NCBI GenBank assembly: GCA_964598425.1
Contig: CAZRBV010000009.1
Location: 9,790-73,789 of the forward strand
Origin: UBA12567 sp964598425
Lineage (GTDB): Bacteria > Planctomycetota > Phycisphaerae > Phycisphaerales > SM1A02
Direction of reading: 5' to 3'
Length of the DNA stretch: 64,000 nucleotides
Each line of letters starts with the position of its first letter. Position 1 is the stretch's first letter. Of this stretch, positions 52,117-60,074 are shown in pieces. The position numbers and the translations under genes are program-made. Under the pieces are notes generated by a model, which was not told the origin of the DNA, did not search any database, and saw only the letters and a list, made by a program, of their open reading frames with translations.

Positions 52117-52480
52117 GGCCCGACCACACCTCCGGGGCATCGTCAGTCCCTCCCCAGCCGAACGAAGTACCGCGTGGCGGTGGTTCACCACGCCATCGCC
52201 AGGAGCGAGGACGCCCCGGCTCGATCGCTGGTATCCGATCATCGAGCGGCACCTGATCGATTCAGCGGGCAACGACGCGATGCTGGACGCCATTGTGGTG
52301 CTGGAAACACACAACCTGCTGGGGTGGCACCGATCGCGGCTCGCATTGATGGCAAAGTGTGTTGCAGCGCTCCAGGCGGCGGGCGGAGATCATCTCGGCG
52401 CCGCCAGAGATCTTCTTGCTTCCGCGCCGGAGGAGTTCGTGTTGCCAAAGCAGATCGAGCAAGGCACCATACGCAAATGA
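52028..52480 (+). CDS. Small membrane-anchored protein of unknown function
   Basis: 150 residues from the ATG at 52028; upstream codons in this frame are antiphase to the DUF4159 gene and less plausible. It has one membrane helix near the N-terminus (G-S-A-V-L-I-G-V-I-I-A-A-L-M-F) and a helical, charged periplasmic part. It overlaps the DUF4159 gene and its stop overlaps the thioesterase start (ATGA), so it belongs to the same unit. I do not recognise the family. Confidence 0.6.
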   Translation: MSMRRWAWWTTGSAVLIGVIIAALMFPGYEARPHLRGIVSPSPAERSTAWRWFTTPSPGARTPRLDRWYPIIERHLIDSAGNDAMLDAIVVLETHNLLGWHRSRLALMAKCVAALQAAGGDHLGAARDLLASAPEEFVLPKQIEQGTIRK

Positions 52481-52905
52481 CGAATTCGCCTGAACGTCAC
52501 GAACCGTCGGATGCACATCTGGCGCTTCGCGTCCACATGATGCCCAAGGACACAAACGTACAAGGAACTGTGTTCGGTGGCGTCATTCTCTCGCTCATCG
52601 ACCAGGCAGGCTTCTATGAGGCGAGGTTACATGGACTGCATCGGTGGGTCACCGTGTCCATGGACGCCATTGAATTCCACCACCCTGTCTGGCCGGGAGA
52701 CGTCGTCAGCCTCTATACCAAGACGTGCCGGCTTGGCCGCACGAGTGTCTCGATCGCAGTCAGCGTCTTCGCAGAACGATTCGGCAGTGGGAAGACGATC
52801 AAAGTCACCGAGGCGAATCTGAGCATGGTCAGCGTCAATGCGAGCGGCACGCCCATTCCATTCTCGTCTCCTCCCTCGATCGAATCGCAGAGTGACCAGG
52901 CGTGA
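52477..52905 (+). CDS. Acyl-CoA thioesterase, hotdog fold (YciA-like)
   Basis: 142 residues from the ATG at 52477. The hotdog pattern is clear: D-T-N-V-Q-G-T-V-F-G-G-V-I-L-S-L-I-D-Q-A (about residues 24-43), with the helix carrying the catalytic Asp; then V-S-M-D-A-I-E-F-H-H-P-V-W-P-G-D-V-V. These enzymes hydrolyse acyl-CoA thioesters in the cytoplasm. Both ends overlap neighbours, so it is part of an operon. Confidence 0.88.
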   Translation: MTNSPERHEPSDAHLALRVHMMPKDTNVQGTVFGGVILSLIDQAGFYEARLHGLHRWVTVSMDAIEFHHPVWPGDVVSLYTKTCRLGRTSVSIAVSVFAERFGSGKTIKVTEANLSMVSVNASGTPIPFSSPPSIESQSDQA

Positions 52906-53555
52906 GGGCTCCGCTCTCTCTGGCATGTCTGGCGAGCGGCGGCGGAAGGACCATTCTCAATCTGCTCAACGAGATTGAGGCTGGTCGGCTCCCGGCGCGG
53001 ATCGACGTTGTGCTCACTTCGCGTCCCGGCACGCCAGCTGCCTCGCGGTGCCGTGACCGCGGGCTCGCGGTCGAGGAGCCACCGTGCGATGAGGAGGTGA
53101 ACTCCTGGATGTTGAACCGTCTTGAGGCACACACGCCCGAACTCGTCTGCCTGTGCGGATTCCTTCGCCTCTTGCCGATACCTCCGTGGCTGATCGACCG
53201 CGTCATCAATATCCACCCAGCCCTGCTCCCGAACTTTGGCGGGCAGGGCATGTACGGAATGGCCGTCCACGAAGCAGTGCTTCGATCGGGACGAACCGAA
53301 AGCGGCTGCACGGTGCATCTGGTAGATGATGTCTATGACCATGGCGTCACGATTCTCCAACGTCGATGCCCCGTCCTGCCGGGCGACACCGCCGACTCGC
53401 TCGCAGCCCGCGTCTTCGAACAGGAGTGCCGCGCCTTCCCTGAAGCCATCAGGCTCATTTGGGAGCGGCGTGTCAGGAGAGCGAACGGCCCGGTTGAAGT
53501 CGCCGAGCCCGGGTCGTTCTGGCCAGACGCCATTGTGCGGCCAGCAAGAAGTTGA
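52902..53555 (+). CDS. purN: Phosphoribosylglycinamide formyltransferase
   Basis: 217 residues from a GTG at 52902 (GTGA overlap with the previous gene). The N-terminal phosphate loop A-S-G-G-G-R-T-I-L-N and the catalytic Asn103 and His105 (I-N-I-H-P-A-L-L-P) are present. The formyl-binding segment V-D-D-V-Y-D-H-G-V-T carries the Asp. The usual S-F-x-G-x-x-A after the P is here N-F-G-G-Q-G-M. It makes formylglycinamide ribonucleotide in purine synthesis with 10-formyl-THF. Confidence 0.88.
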   Translation: MRAPLSLACLASGGGRTILNLLNEIEAGRLPARIDVVLTSRPGTPAASRCRDRGLAVEEPPCDEEVNSWMLNRLEAHTPELVCLCGFLRLLPIPPWLIDRVINIHPALLPNFGGQGMYGMAVHEAVLRSGRTESGCTVHLVDDVYDHGVTILQRRCPVLPGDTADSLAARVFEQECRAFPEAIRLIWERRVRRANGPVEVAEPGSFWPDAIVRPARS

Positions 53556-53615
53556 GCACCTCGACCAGAGCCGCCTCGGAAGGCGGGCCGGGTACACTGG
53601 TGATATCAACGCCCG

Positions 53616-54482
53616 ATGCTGAAACGACCATCATCTCGAGGTAACTTTCGCAGGTTTTTCTTGCGGGGACTGGCGGTGGTTCTTCCCGCCACATTGACGC
53701 TGTGGGTCCTGGTGCAAGCGTATCTGTGGGTCAATGACTCGATCGCAGCCCCTATCAACACCGGCGTTCAGTACCTCATCGCGCAGACGTTCGCAGCCTG
53801 GCCCGCCCTTCCCGAGTCATGGGGCATCGCGCCGAGCGCCGAAGATCTGAGAATGGCCCGAGAGGCACTTGGGTTGGCGGGTGACAACTCGACTTCAGAT
53901 CCCACGATCATCTACAACTATCAGGTCGGTGTGCTGCATTCCTGGTGGGAGAGCTACTGGCCCGTTCGAATGATCGGACTGCTGGTCGCGATTCTGGCGG
54001 TCTACCTCGCAGGCAGGCTGGTCGGCGGATGGGTCGGCCGCGCCGCCTACCGGTGGCTTGAGCGATTCATCAGCACGCTTCCGGTCATCAAGAAGATCTA
54101 CAGCTGGATCAAGCAGATCGTCGACTTCCTGTTCTCGCAGCAAGACAAGGCCATGCAGTTTCGCCGCGTCGTCGCCGTCGAGTACCCTCGCCGTGGAATC
54201 TGGTCGGTTGGATTCCAAACCGGTGCTGCACTGCCACCAATTGGCGACAGGCTCGGGTCCGAAAGTATCACCGTATTCATTCCAAGCTCACCCACACCGT
54301 TTACGGGCTATACGATCACCATCCCTGTAGATTCGGCCATCGAGTTGCCGCTGTCGGTCGAAGAAGCCATCGGATTCACGATCAGCGGAGGCGTCCTGCG
54401 ACCGCCGCCTGATGTCTTTGCCATGCCGGATACACCCAACCTTGAAACGACCGGTGACCCACCGGACACGGAAGAGATGTAA
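53616..54482 (+). CDS. DUF502 family membrane protein
   Basis: 288 residues. Two membrane helices flank a periplasmic loop: residues about 15-37 (L-R-G-L-A-V-V-L-P-A-T-L-T-L-W-V) and about 110-135. The family core follows: P-V-I-K-K-I-Y-S-W-I-K-Q, then Y-P-R-R-G-I-W-S-V-G-F-Q-T-G, then V-F-I-P-S-S-P-T-P-F-T-G-Y. The loop of about 60 residues between the helices is longer than in most members. Function is unknown. A -10-like TACACT is at 53593-53598. Confidence 0.88.
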   Translation: MLKRPSSRGNFRRFFLRGLAVVLPATLTLWVLVQAYLWVNDSIAAPINTGVQYLIAQTFAAWPALPESWGIAPSAEDLRMAREALGLAGDNSTSDPTIIYNYQVGVLHSWWESYWPVRMIGLLVAILAVYLAGRLVGGWVGRAAYRWLERFISTLPVIKKIYSWIKQIVDFLFSQQDKAMQFRRVVAVEYPRRGIWSVGFQTGAALPPIGDRLGSESITVFIPSSPTPFTGYTITIPVDSAIELPLSVEEAIGFTISGGVLRPPPDVFAMPDTPNLETTGDPPDTEEM

Positions 54483-54498
54483 CAAGGAGACTCCATCT

Positions 54499-54822
54499 AT
54501 GCAGATCTCGATCACAACTCGCCACGGTGACCCAACTCCAACAATTGAGGAGTACATCCAGAAGAAGGCCGAACGCTTTTCCAGATACTTCGACCAACTC
54601 TCTGCAGTAGAGGTTGTCGTCGATCATCAGAAGAGCGAACATCTCATCGAGTGCATTCTGTCTGTGGACCACAATGCGCCGCTCGTTTCACACGCTTCGT
54701 CAGATGACTTGTACGCAGCCATCGACCAATGCACCGATCGCGCGGTCCGACAATTGAGTGACCTCAAGAGTAAACTCCGTGATAACAAGCACCACCCACC
54801 GACCGCTGGAGGCGAAGGATGA
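54499..54822 (+). CDS. hpf: Ribosome hibernation promoting factor, short form
   Basis: 107 residues from the ATG at 54499 with an AAGGAG site 9 nt upstream. The beta-alpha-beta-beta-beta-alpha pattern starts I-S-I-T-T-R-H-G and includes Y-I-Q-K-K-A-E-R-F-S-R-Y-F and D-D-L-Y-A-A-I-D-Q-C-T-D-R. It binds the decoding centre of idle ribosomes and promotes dimerisation. The short form without the long C-terminal domain is normal where a separate factor exists. It overlaps the EIIA gene (ATGA). Confidence 0.92.
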   Translation: MQISITTRHGDPTPTIEEYIQKKAERFSRYFDQLSAVEVVVDHQKSEHLIECILSVDHNAPLVSHASSDDLYAAIDQCTDRAVRQLSDLKSKLRDNKHHPPTAGGEG

Positions 54823-55295
54823 AACTCACCGACATTGTGATCACCAAAGCGATCTCACCGGCACTGGCAGCACGCACACGTGACGAAGCCATCGGCGAGA
54901 TGATGGATTTGCTCATAGAAGCTGGCGAAGTTGAGTCCGGAAACCGCGCCGACTTCGTCAAGGCAGTGATCAAGCGTGAGAATCGTGGATCGACTGGTTT
55001 CGGTAACGGAGTCGCTGTGCCGCACCTGAAACAAGCCTCAGTCAAGAATGTCGTCGCCGCGGTAGCCAATATCGCAGATGGAATTGACTTCAATTCGCTT
55101 GATGGGAACCCGGTCTTCTCGATCTTCCTCCTGTTGAGCCCTGAGGACCAGCCCGAAAAACATCTTGAGGCAATGGAGGCGGTGTTCGGAAGCCTGAGCC
55201 AGGAGACGTTCCGCAGATTTCTGCGGCAAGCTGAAACCGCCGACGACATCATGACCCTCTTGAATGACGCGGACTCTCGCCAACTGTCCGCCTGA
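54819..55295 (+). CDS. PTS EIIA component, PtsN/fructose-type
   Basis: 158 residues. The phosphorylated His is His69 in G-V-A-V-P-H-L-K. The fold pattern (I-S-P-A-L-A-A-R-T-R-D-E-A-I near the start, L-L-L-L-S-P-E type segment later) fits the PTS_EIIA_2 family. It is adjacent to hpf and HPr, an arrangement seen in the nitrogen-related PTS of Proteobacteria, although no rpoN is present here. No EIIB or EIIC sugar permease is next to it, so it is more likely regulatory than transporting. Confidence 0.9.
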   Translation: MKLTDIVITKAISPALAARTRDEAIGEMMDLLIEAGEVESGNRADFVKAVIKRENRGSTGFGNGVAVPHLKQASVKNVVAAVANIADGIDFNSLDGNPVFSIFLLLSPEDQPEKHLEAMEAVFGSLSQETFRRFLRQAETADDIMTLLNDADSRQLSA

Positions 55296-55330
55296 TCGCC
55301 AACGGAGCCCGTTGACGGGCGAGCACTCTC

Positions 55331-55612
55331 GTGACAACGACCGCCTCAAAAAAGGTGACGATCACCAACCGGCTTGGGCTTCATGCCCGACCCGCGATGC
55401 TGCTCGCTGAAATGGCACAGCAGTTTGAGGCATCGATTCTGATCAGACGGACCGATCACGACGAAGCCATCGACGCCAAGTCGATTATGCAGATCATGAT
55501 GCTCGCCGCAACTGCGGGAACGGAGATCGAGATTTCAGCAAACGGGGATGGCGCTTCGCAGGCTGTTGAGGATCTCGCAGCCCTCGTGATGGCGGGATTC
55601 CACGAACAGTAG
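55331..55612 (+). CDS. Phosphocarrier protein HPr
   Basis: 93 residues from a GTG at 55331. His18 (L-G-L-H-A-R-P-A) is the phosphorylation site. Ser51 (A-K-S-I-M-Q-I-M) matches the regulatory Ser46 position of Gram-positive HPr, so an HPr kinase could act on it. It passes phosphate from EI to EIIA. EI is not in the window. The gene ends 5 nt before gpsA on the opposite strand. Confidence 0.93.
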   Translation: MTTTASKKVTITNRLGLHARPAMLLAEMAQQFEASILIRRTDHDEAIDAKSIMQIMMLAATAGTEIEISANGDGASQAVEDLAALVMAGFHEQ

Positions 55613-55617
55613 CTCGC

Positions 55618-56613
55618 TTACTCAGATCCAGAACGCCTTGTCATCAATTGGCGAACCCCGTCCCGCAGGTCCAGTCCATCGAACAACACTGCGTGTACAG
55701 ACTCGGTAATTGGCATTTCAACGCCCCGCTGCATTGCCAGGGCAATAACGCTTTTCGTTGTCGCAACTCCTTCGACAACCGAGTTGCTTGCTTCCTGATA
55801 TTCGATCAGGGATGCCCCTCGACCGAGCGCTTCGCCGCATGAGCGGTTGCGACCGTGCGGGCTGAAACACGTGGTGGCAAGATCACCAACCCCCGCAATG
55901 CCGTAGAAAGTGGACTCGCTGGCACCCATCGCCACACCGAGTCGCGTGATCTCTGCGAGGCCCCGAACAAGCACGGCCGATTTGGCATTGTCGCCGAGTT
56001 CAAGCCCATCACACATGCCAGCAGCCAAAGCGATCACGTTCTTACACGCCCCTGCCAGTTCGACGCCCACAAGATCGGTTCCGGTGTAGATCCGCAGCCA
56101 CGAGATGTCAAAACAATCTTGCACAGACTCGGATAGCTCGGCATCGTCGGAGGCGGCCACCATGACGGCTGGTTGATGCGCTGCCAACTCTGTCGCGATT
56201 GTCGGTCCGGAGAGCGCGCACATCGCACCGGCCGCAGGCACTGTGTCCCGAAGCACTTCGCTCGGGCGGCGGAGTGATCCATTCTCGATCCCCTTCGCAA
56301 CACTCACGATGGGGCACCCGGAAGGCGCATGCGGGGCGACGCCCTCCCATACCGAAGCGATGAACTGCGCGGGGATCGCATTGATCGCAAGGTCCGCACC
56401 CTCCATTGCCTTGGATGCGTCCGACGTCACGTCCACGGTCTCGTCGAGTCGAAAGCCGGGCATGCGTCCTGGGTTCTCTCTGCTCTCCGCCAGATGGGCC
56501 ACGACGTCAGGGAACGGGCCCCACATGCGGACTATCGCTCCTCGCTCAACCAGCGCGTCTGCCAGCACGAGGCCCATCTGGCCGTCACCGATGATCGCAA
56601 TTCGTTGTGGCAC
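55618..56613 (-). CDS. gpsA: Glycerol-3-phosphate dehydrogenase [NAD(P)+]
   Basis: 331 residues from a GTG at 56613, chosen because GGGAG lies 9 nt upstream and because the nucleotide-binding strand starts directly after (I-A-I-I-G-D-G-Q-M-G). Conserved parts follow: L-S-G-P-T-I-A-T-E, the catalytic Lys in G-A-C-K-N-V-I-A-L-A-A-G and G-V-G-D-L-A-T-T-C-F-S. It makes sn-glycerol-3-phosphate for phospholipid synthesis. A longer open frame upstream lacks family sequence and overlaps the P-type ATPase side. Confidence 0.95.
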   Translation of the reverse strand: MPQRIAIIGDGQMGLVLADALVERGAIVRMWGPFPDVVAHLAESRENPGRMPGFRLDETVDVTSDASKAMEGADLAINAIPAQFIASVWEGVAPHAPSGCPIVSVAKGIENGSLRRPSEVLRDTVPAAGAMCALSGPTIATELAAHQPAVMVAASDDAELSESVQDCFDISWLRIYTGTDLVGVELAGACKNVIALAAGMCDGLELGDNAKSAVLVRGLAEITRLGVAMGASESTFYGIAGVGDLATTCFSPHGRNRSCGEALGRGASLIEYQEASNSVVEGVATTKSVIALAMQRGVEMPITESVHAVLFDGLDLRDGVRQLMTRRSGSE

Positions 56614-56768
56614 TGGTTTACGCTCCCATTGACTGTGCGACCGAGGCTCGCGGGGGGCCCTCTGGCCCCACGAAGGCCGGAGCCTACCCGGCGAACCTCT
56701 CCCGGGCGAGCGACGTACCCAATCTGCGGCTCTGGACCACGCCCCAACTGCGATCGCAGGCGGGCTTC

Positions 56769-56774
56769 TATACT
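56769..56774 (+). promoter_or_regulatory. -10-like TATACT before the P-type ATPase gene
   Basis: TATACT lies 46 nt upstream of the ATG at 56821. No clear -35 is visible at 16-18 nt. Confidence 0.35.
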
Positions 56775-56820
56775 TCATGCCATCTCCCCGCCTCGAAGAC
56801 ACGTGGAGACCGGAGCAATC

Positions 56821-58887
56821 ATGAGCGAGAACGAGATCACATCCGCAGCCATTGACCCAGATCTGAACATCAACGCCAAGCCCCACGGTGAAGATGAACG
56901 CTCAGCCGCCGGGCTGGAGCGACGTCTCCTCGTTGCGCTTGGCGGTGGTGTGCTTCTCGGAACAGCCTGGATCGGAGGCCTGCTCGGCATCAACCCGCAG
57001 ATTGCTCAGGTTCCCGCCTTTCTTGGCGCGCTCATTCTCGTCATCCCCCTGCTGGCCGGAGCCTGGGGGGAGATCGCCAGAGGCCGCCCCTCTGGGGACT
57101 CGTTGGCAACGCTGGCCGTTCTGGCAGCCATGGCATCTGAGATGTACCTCGCAGCAGGATTCCTGGCCCTCTTCCTGTGGGCAGCCAACCTCATTCTGAG
57201 TCGAACGGCTTGGGGCGCGCAACGGGCCATTCGTGACCTTGTACACCTCACGCCGGATACGGCGCGACTGATCGACGCCTCTGGCCAGGAGTCATCTGTG
57301 AGTCTTGCCTCCTTGAGCAAGGGAGACATGGTCCGCGTACGCCCGGGTGAAAACCTCCCCGTCGATGGACGCGTGGTGGCAGGCGAATCTGATATCAACC
57401 AGGCCTCGCTCACAGGCGAGGCTGTGCCCGTCGAAGTGCGTTCAGGGCTACCCGTATACGCCGGCACGACCAACCTCACGGGGCAGATCGACATTGAAGT
57501 CACGGCCATCGCCGCCGAGACCACCATCGGCAAGGTGGAAGCCCTCATTCGCGAAGCGGAATCGAGCAAAACAAAACGGCAGGAAATCATCGAGCAACTC
57601 GCGGGCTACTACTTCTGGGTGGTCATTATGATCGCAGCACTCGTGTGGTTCTTCGCGACACGCAGCGGAGACGAAGCGGTGCGGGCGCAGGCGTCACTTC
57701 GCGCGATCACCGTGCTCGTCGTCACATGCCCCGGCGGCTTGCTGATCTCGCACCCCACGGCGATGGTGGCAGCGTTCGCCGCTGCAGCCCGGCTTGGCAT
57801 CATGATCAAGCAGACACGAACCCTTGAGGCCGCAGCCGAGGTCGATACGGTCATCATGGACAAGACCGGAACGCTTACAACCGGAATCTTTGTCGTATCG
57901 CGACTGAGCCCCGCAGAGGGCATCGAAGGAGCCGCCCTGCTGCAGGCAGCTGCAGATGGCGAGCAGCACTCCAATCATCCCCTCGCCAGATCGATTCTCG
58001 ACACGGCCCGGCAGGCTCGAATCGAACCTGCCGAGTTGACTCGGTATGAAGAGAAACACGGCCGAGGCGTGCATGCCCAGACTGCGGACGGCGACATTCT
58101 CGTCGGCCGCGCCGCCTGGCTCCTTGAACTCGATCCTTCCATCGCGGGAGATCTCGCAGCCACCGAGCAGCGGATCGATGGCATGTCCGGGGTCCACGTG
58201 ATGCAGAACGGCAGGTATCTCGGCGCCGTTGGGCTCGAAGACGCGCTCCGCTCAAATGCCGCCGAGGCAGTCGAAGATTTGAGAGAGCTGGGATGCCGCC
58301 GAGTCGCCATGTTTACCGGCGATCGCCTTGCAGTGGCCACTCGCGTCGCCGAGGCGATCGGCATCGACAGCGTTGAGGCCGAGTGCCTTCCCGAGGAGAA
58401 GCACGAAGAGCTGAAGCACTTGATGGAGCGTGGCCACCGAACAATGGTCATCGGTGACGGCATCAACGACGGTCCGATTCTTGCAACCGCAGACGTTGGT
58501 GTGGCGATGGGCCTCAGTGGCTCCGACATCGCGACCAATTCGGCCGGCGTCGCGCTCATGAACGATGACCTTCGACACATCCCATTCCTGCTCTCGCTTG
58601 CCCGCCGCACCCGCTCGGTCATCAGTCAGAACATCGGTATGTCGTTGCTGCTGGCCATCATTGGTCTTGCACTGGCAGCGACCGGAACCATCCTGACGCT
58701 GTGGCTTGCCCCCTTCTACTACGCATTGGGATACGTCGTCGTCATCGCGAACAGCCTCAGACTTGTGCGATTCGGCGAGGAATTCAGCGAAGCCGAACAG
58801 TCCCGCGCCATGAAGGAACAGGCACTCCATCAACGCCGTGAAGCTGGCGAAGCGCGCCGAGCACGAATCGCGGCAACCGGAAGCTGA
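56821..58887 (+). CDS. Heavy-metal P1B-type ATPase with C-P-G membrane motif
   Basis: 688 residues from the ATG at 56821; the longer open frame is antisense of gpsA. The ATPase core is complete: S-L-T-G-E-A-V-P-V, the phosphorylated Asp347 in D-K-T-G-T-L-T-T-G, S-N-H-P-L-A (the P1B-specific His-Pro) and G-D-G-I-N-D-G-P-I-L. The metal site in membrane helix 6 reads T-C-P-G-G (Cys303-Pro304-Gly305), where copper and zinc pumps have C-P-C and others S-P-C, T-P-C or C-P-H. Helix 8 ends with A-N-S-L-R-L, as in copper pumps, but lacks the preceding M-S-x-S-S. There is no N-terminal HMA domain and no C-x-x-C. The transported metal cannot be named. A strong terminator follows. Confidence 0.88.
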   Translation: MSENEITSAAIDPDLNINAKPHGEDERSAAGLERRLLVALGGGVLLGTAWIGGLLGINPQIAQVPAFLGALILVIPLLAGAWGEIARGRPSGDSLATLAVLAAMASEMYLAAGFLALFLWAANLILSRTAWGAQRAIRDLVHLTPDTARLIDASGQESSVSLASLSKGDMVRVRPGENLPVDGRVVAGESDINQASLTGEAVPVEVRSGLPVYAGTTNLTGQIDIEVTAIAAETTIGKVEALIREAESSKTKRQEIIEQLAGYYFWVVIMIAALVWFFATRSGDEAVRAQASLRAITVLVVTCPGGLLISHPTAMVAAFAAAARLGIMIKQTRTLEAAAEVDTVIMDKTGTLTTGIFVVSRLSPAEGIEGAALLQAAADGEQHSNHPLARSILDTARQARIEPAELTRYEEKHGRGVHAQTADGDILVGRAAWLLELDPSIAGDLAATEQRIDGMSGVHVMQNGRYLGAVGLEDALRSNAAEAVEDLRELGCRRVAMFTGDRLAVATRVAEAIGIDSVEAECLPEEKHEELKHLMERGHRTMVIGDGINDGPILATADVGVAMGLSGSDIATNSAGVALMNDDLRHIPFLLSLARRTRSVISQNIGMSLLLAIIGLALAATGTILTLWLAPFYYALGYVVVIANSLRLVRFGEEFSEAEQSRAMKEQALHQRREAGEARRARIAATGS

Positions 58888-58895
58888 AAAACGCA

Positions 58896-58936
58896 AGCAG
58901 GGTCGGACACATGCTGTATCCGACCCTGCTTTTTTT
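58896..58936. terminator. Strong intrinsic terminator between P-type ATPase and aldolase genes
   Basis: AGCAGGGTCGGA (58896-58907) pairs perfectly with TCCGACCCTGCT (58919-58930) across an 11-nt loop and is followed by six T. An A-rich stretch precedes the stem (58887-58891), so it can also work on the minus strand for the convergent aldolase gene. Confidence 0.92.
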
Positions 58937-58946
58937 CCTTCGCGTT

Positions 58947-60017
58947 CTACGCGATTGTGATGGACTCGTCGAGGAATACATCCTGAATAGAGTTCAACAG
59001 CTTCACACCTTCATCCATCGGCCGCTGGAATGCCTTACGTCCCGAGATCAGCCCACTTCCGCCGGCCCGCTTGTTGATCACCGCGGTTCGAACGGCCTGT
59101 GCAAAGTCGTTGTCGCCACTCGCGCCGCCCGAATTGATGAGCCCAGACCGGCCCATGTAGCAATTGGCGACCTGCCAACGGCACAGATCAATCGGATGGT
59201 CGGTGCACAATGAGTCATACATCGCCTTGTCGTACTTGCCGAATGATCCGTCTGCATTCATCGCCACATAGCCCCGATTGTTGGTCGGCTGCTTCTGCTT
59301 GATGATGTCGGCTTCGATCGTGACACCGAGATGATTGGCCTGCCCGGTCAGATCGGCCGATGCGTGGTAGTCCGTACCGTCTACCTTGAAGTCGTTGTTG
59401 CGGAGGTAGCACCACAGCACTGTCGCCAGACCCCGCTCGTGCGCGTAGGCGAAAGCATCCGCGATCTCGACGATCTGACGCCGCGATTCCTCGCTTCCGA
59501 AATAGATCGTTGCGCCAACCGCGACCGCCCCCATATTCCAGGCTTCATCGATCGAGCCAAACATCACCTGATCAAACTGGTTGGGCGAAGTCAACAACTC
59601 GTTGTGGTTGATCTTGACGATGAACGGAATTCGATGTGCGTACGTTCGAGCAACTGAACCAAGTACGCCGTAGGTACTCGCAACCGCATTACACCCACCT
59701 TCGATGGCGAGTTCCACGATGTTGGCCGGGTCGAAGTAGATCGGATTCTTCGTAAATGACGCCGCTGCGGAATGCTCGATGCCCTGATCGACGGGAAGAA
59801 TCGACAGGTACCCGCTGCCACCGAGCCGACCATGCCCATACAAGGCCTGAATCGATCGCAGAACCTGCGGGCTGCGATCGCTACCGGTCCAGATCCGGTC
59901 TACGAAGTCGCCGCCGGGCAGGTGCAACATGTTGGCGGGAAGAACGCACTGGTGGCCGAGAAGGTCGTCCGCTTCGGCTCCAAGCAGTTCCTGAGTGGAT
60001 GAAGTGGCTGTAGTCAT
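58947..60017 (-). CDS. Fructose-bisphosphate aldolase class I, DhnA/archaeal type
   Basis: 356 residues from the ATG at 60017, chosen because AGGAG lies 9 nt upstream; an ATG at 60026 directly abuts that site. The TIM barrel has L-P-V-D-Q-G-I-E-H-S near residue 76. The Schiff-base Lys lies in D-I-I-K-Q-K-Q-P near residue 235, and the phosphate loop G-A-S-G-D is near 304. This is the FbaB type rather than the zinc enzyme. It cleaves or forms fructose-1,6-bisphosphate. The family can have related specificities, so the substrate is probable, not certain. Confidence 0.9.
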   Translation of the reverse strand: MTTATSSTQELLGAEADDLLGHQCVLPANMLHLPGGDFVDRIWTGSDRSPQVLRSIQALYGHGRLGGSGYLSILPVDQGIEHSAAASFTKNPIYFDPANIVELAIEGGCNAVASTYGVLGSVARTYAHRIPFIVKINHNELLTSPNQFDQVMFGSIDEAWNMGAVAVGATIYFGSEESRRQIVEIADAFAYAHERGLATVLWCYLRNNDFKVDGTDYHASADLTGQANHLGVTIEADIIKQKQPTNNRGYVAMNADGSFGKYDKAMYDSLCTDHPIDLCRWQVANCYMGRSGLINSGGASGDNDFAQAVRTAVINKRAGGSGLISGRKAFQRPMDEGVKLLNSIQDVFLDESITIA

Positions 60018-60074
60018 GGTCATCATCTCCTGACAGGCGGGTCAGGATACCAGTCCCCTCCTATCATCGCCCAC

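Noticed and set aside
56329..56820. 164-codon N-terminal extension of the P-type ATPase
   Set aside because: Antisense of gpsA, without membrane or metal-binding pattern.
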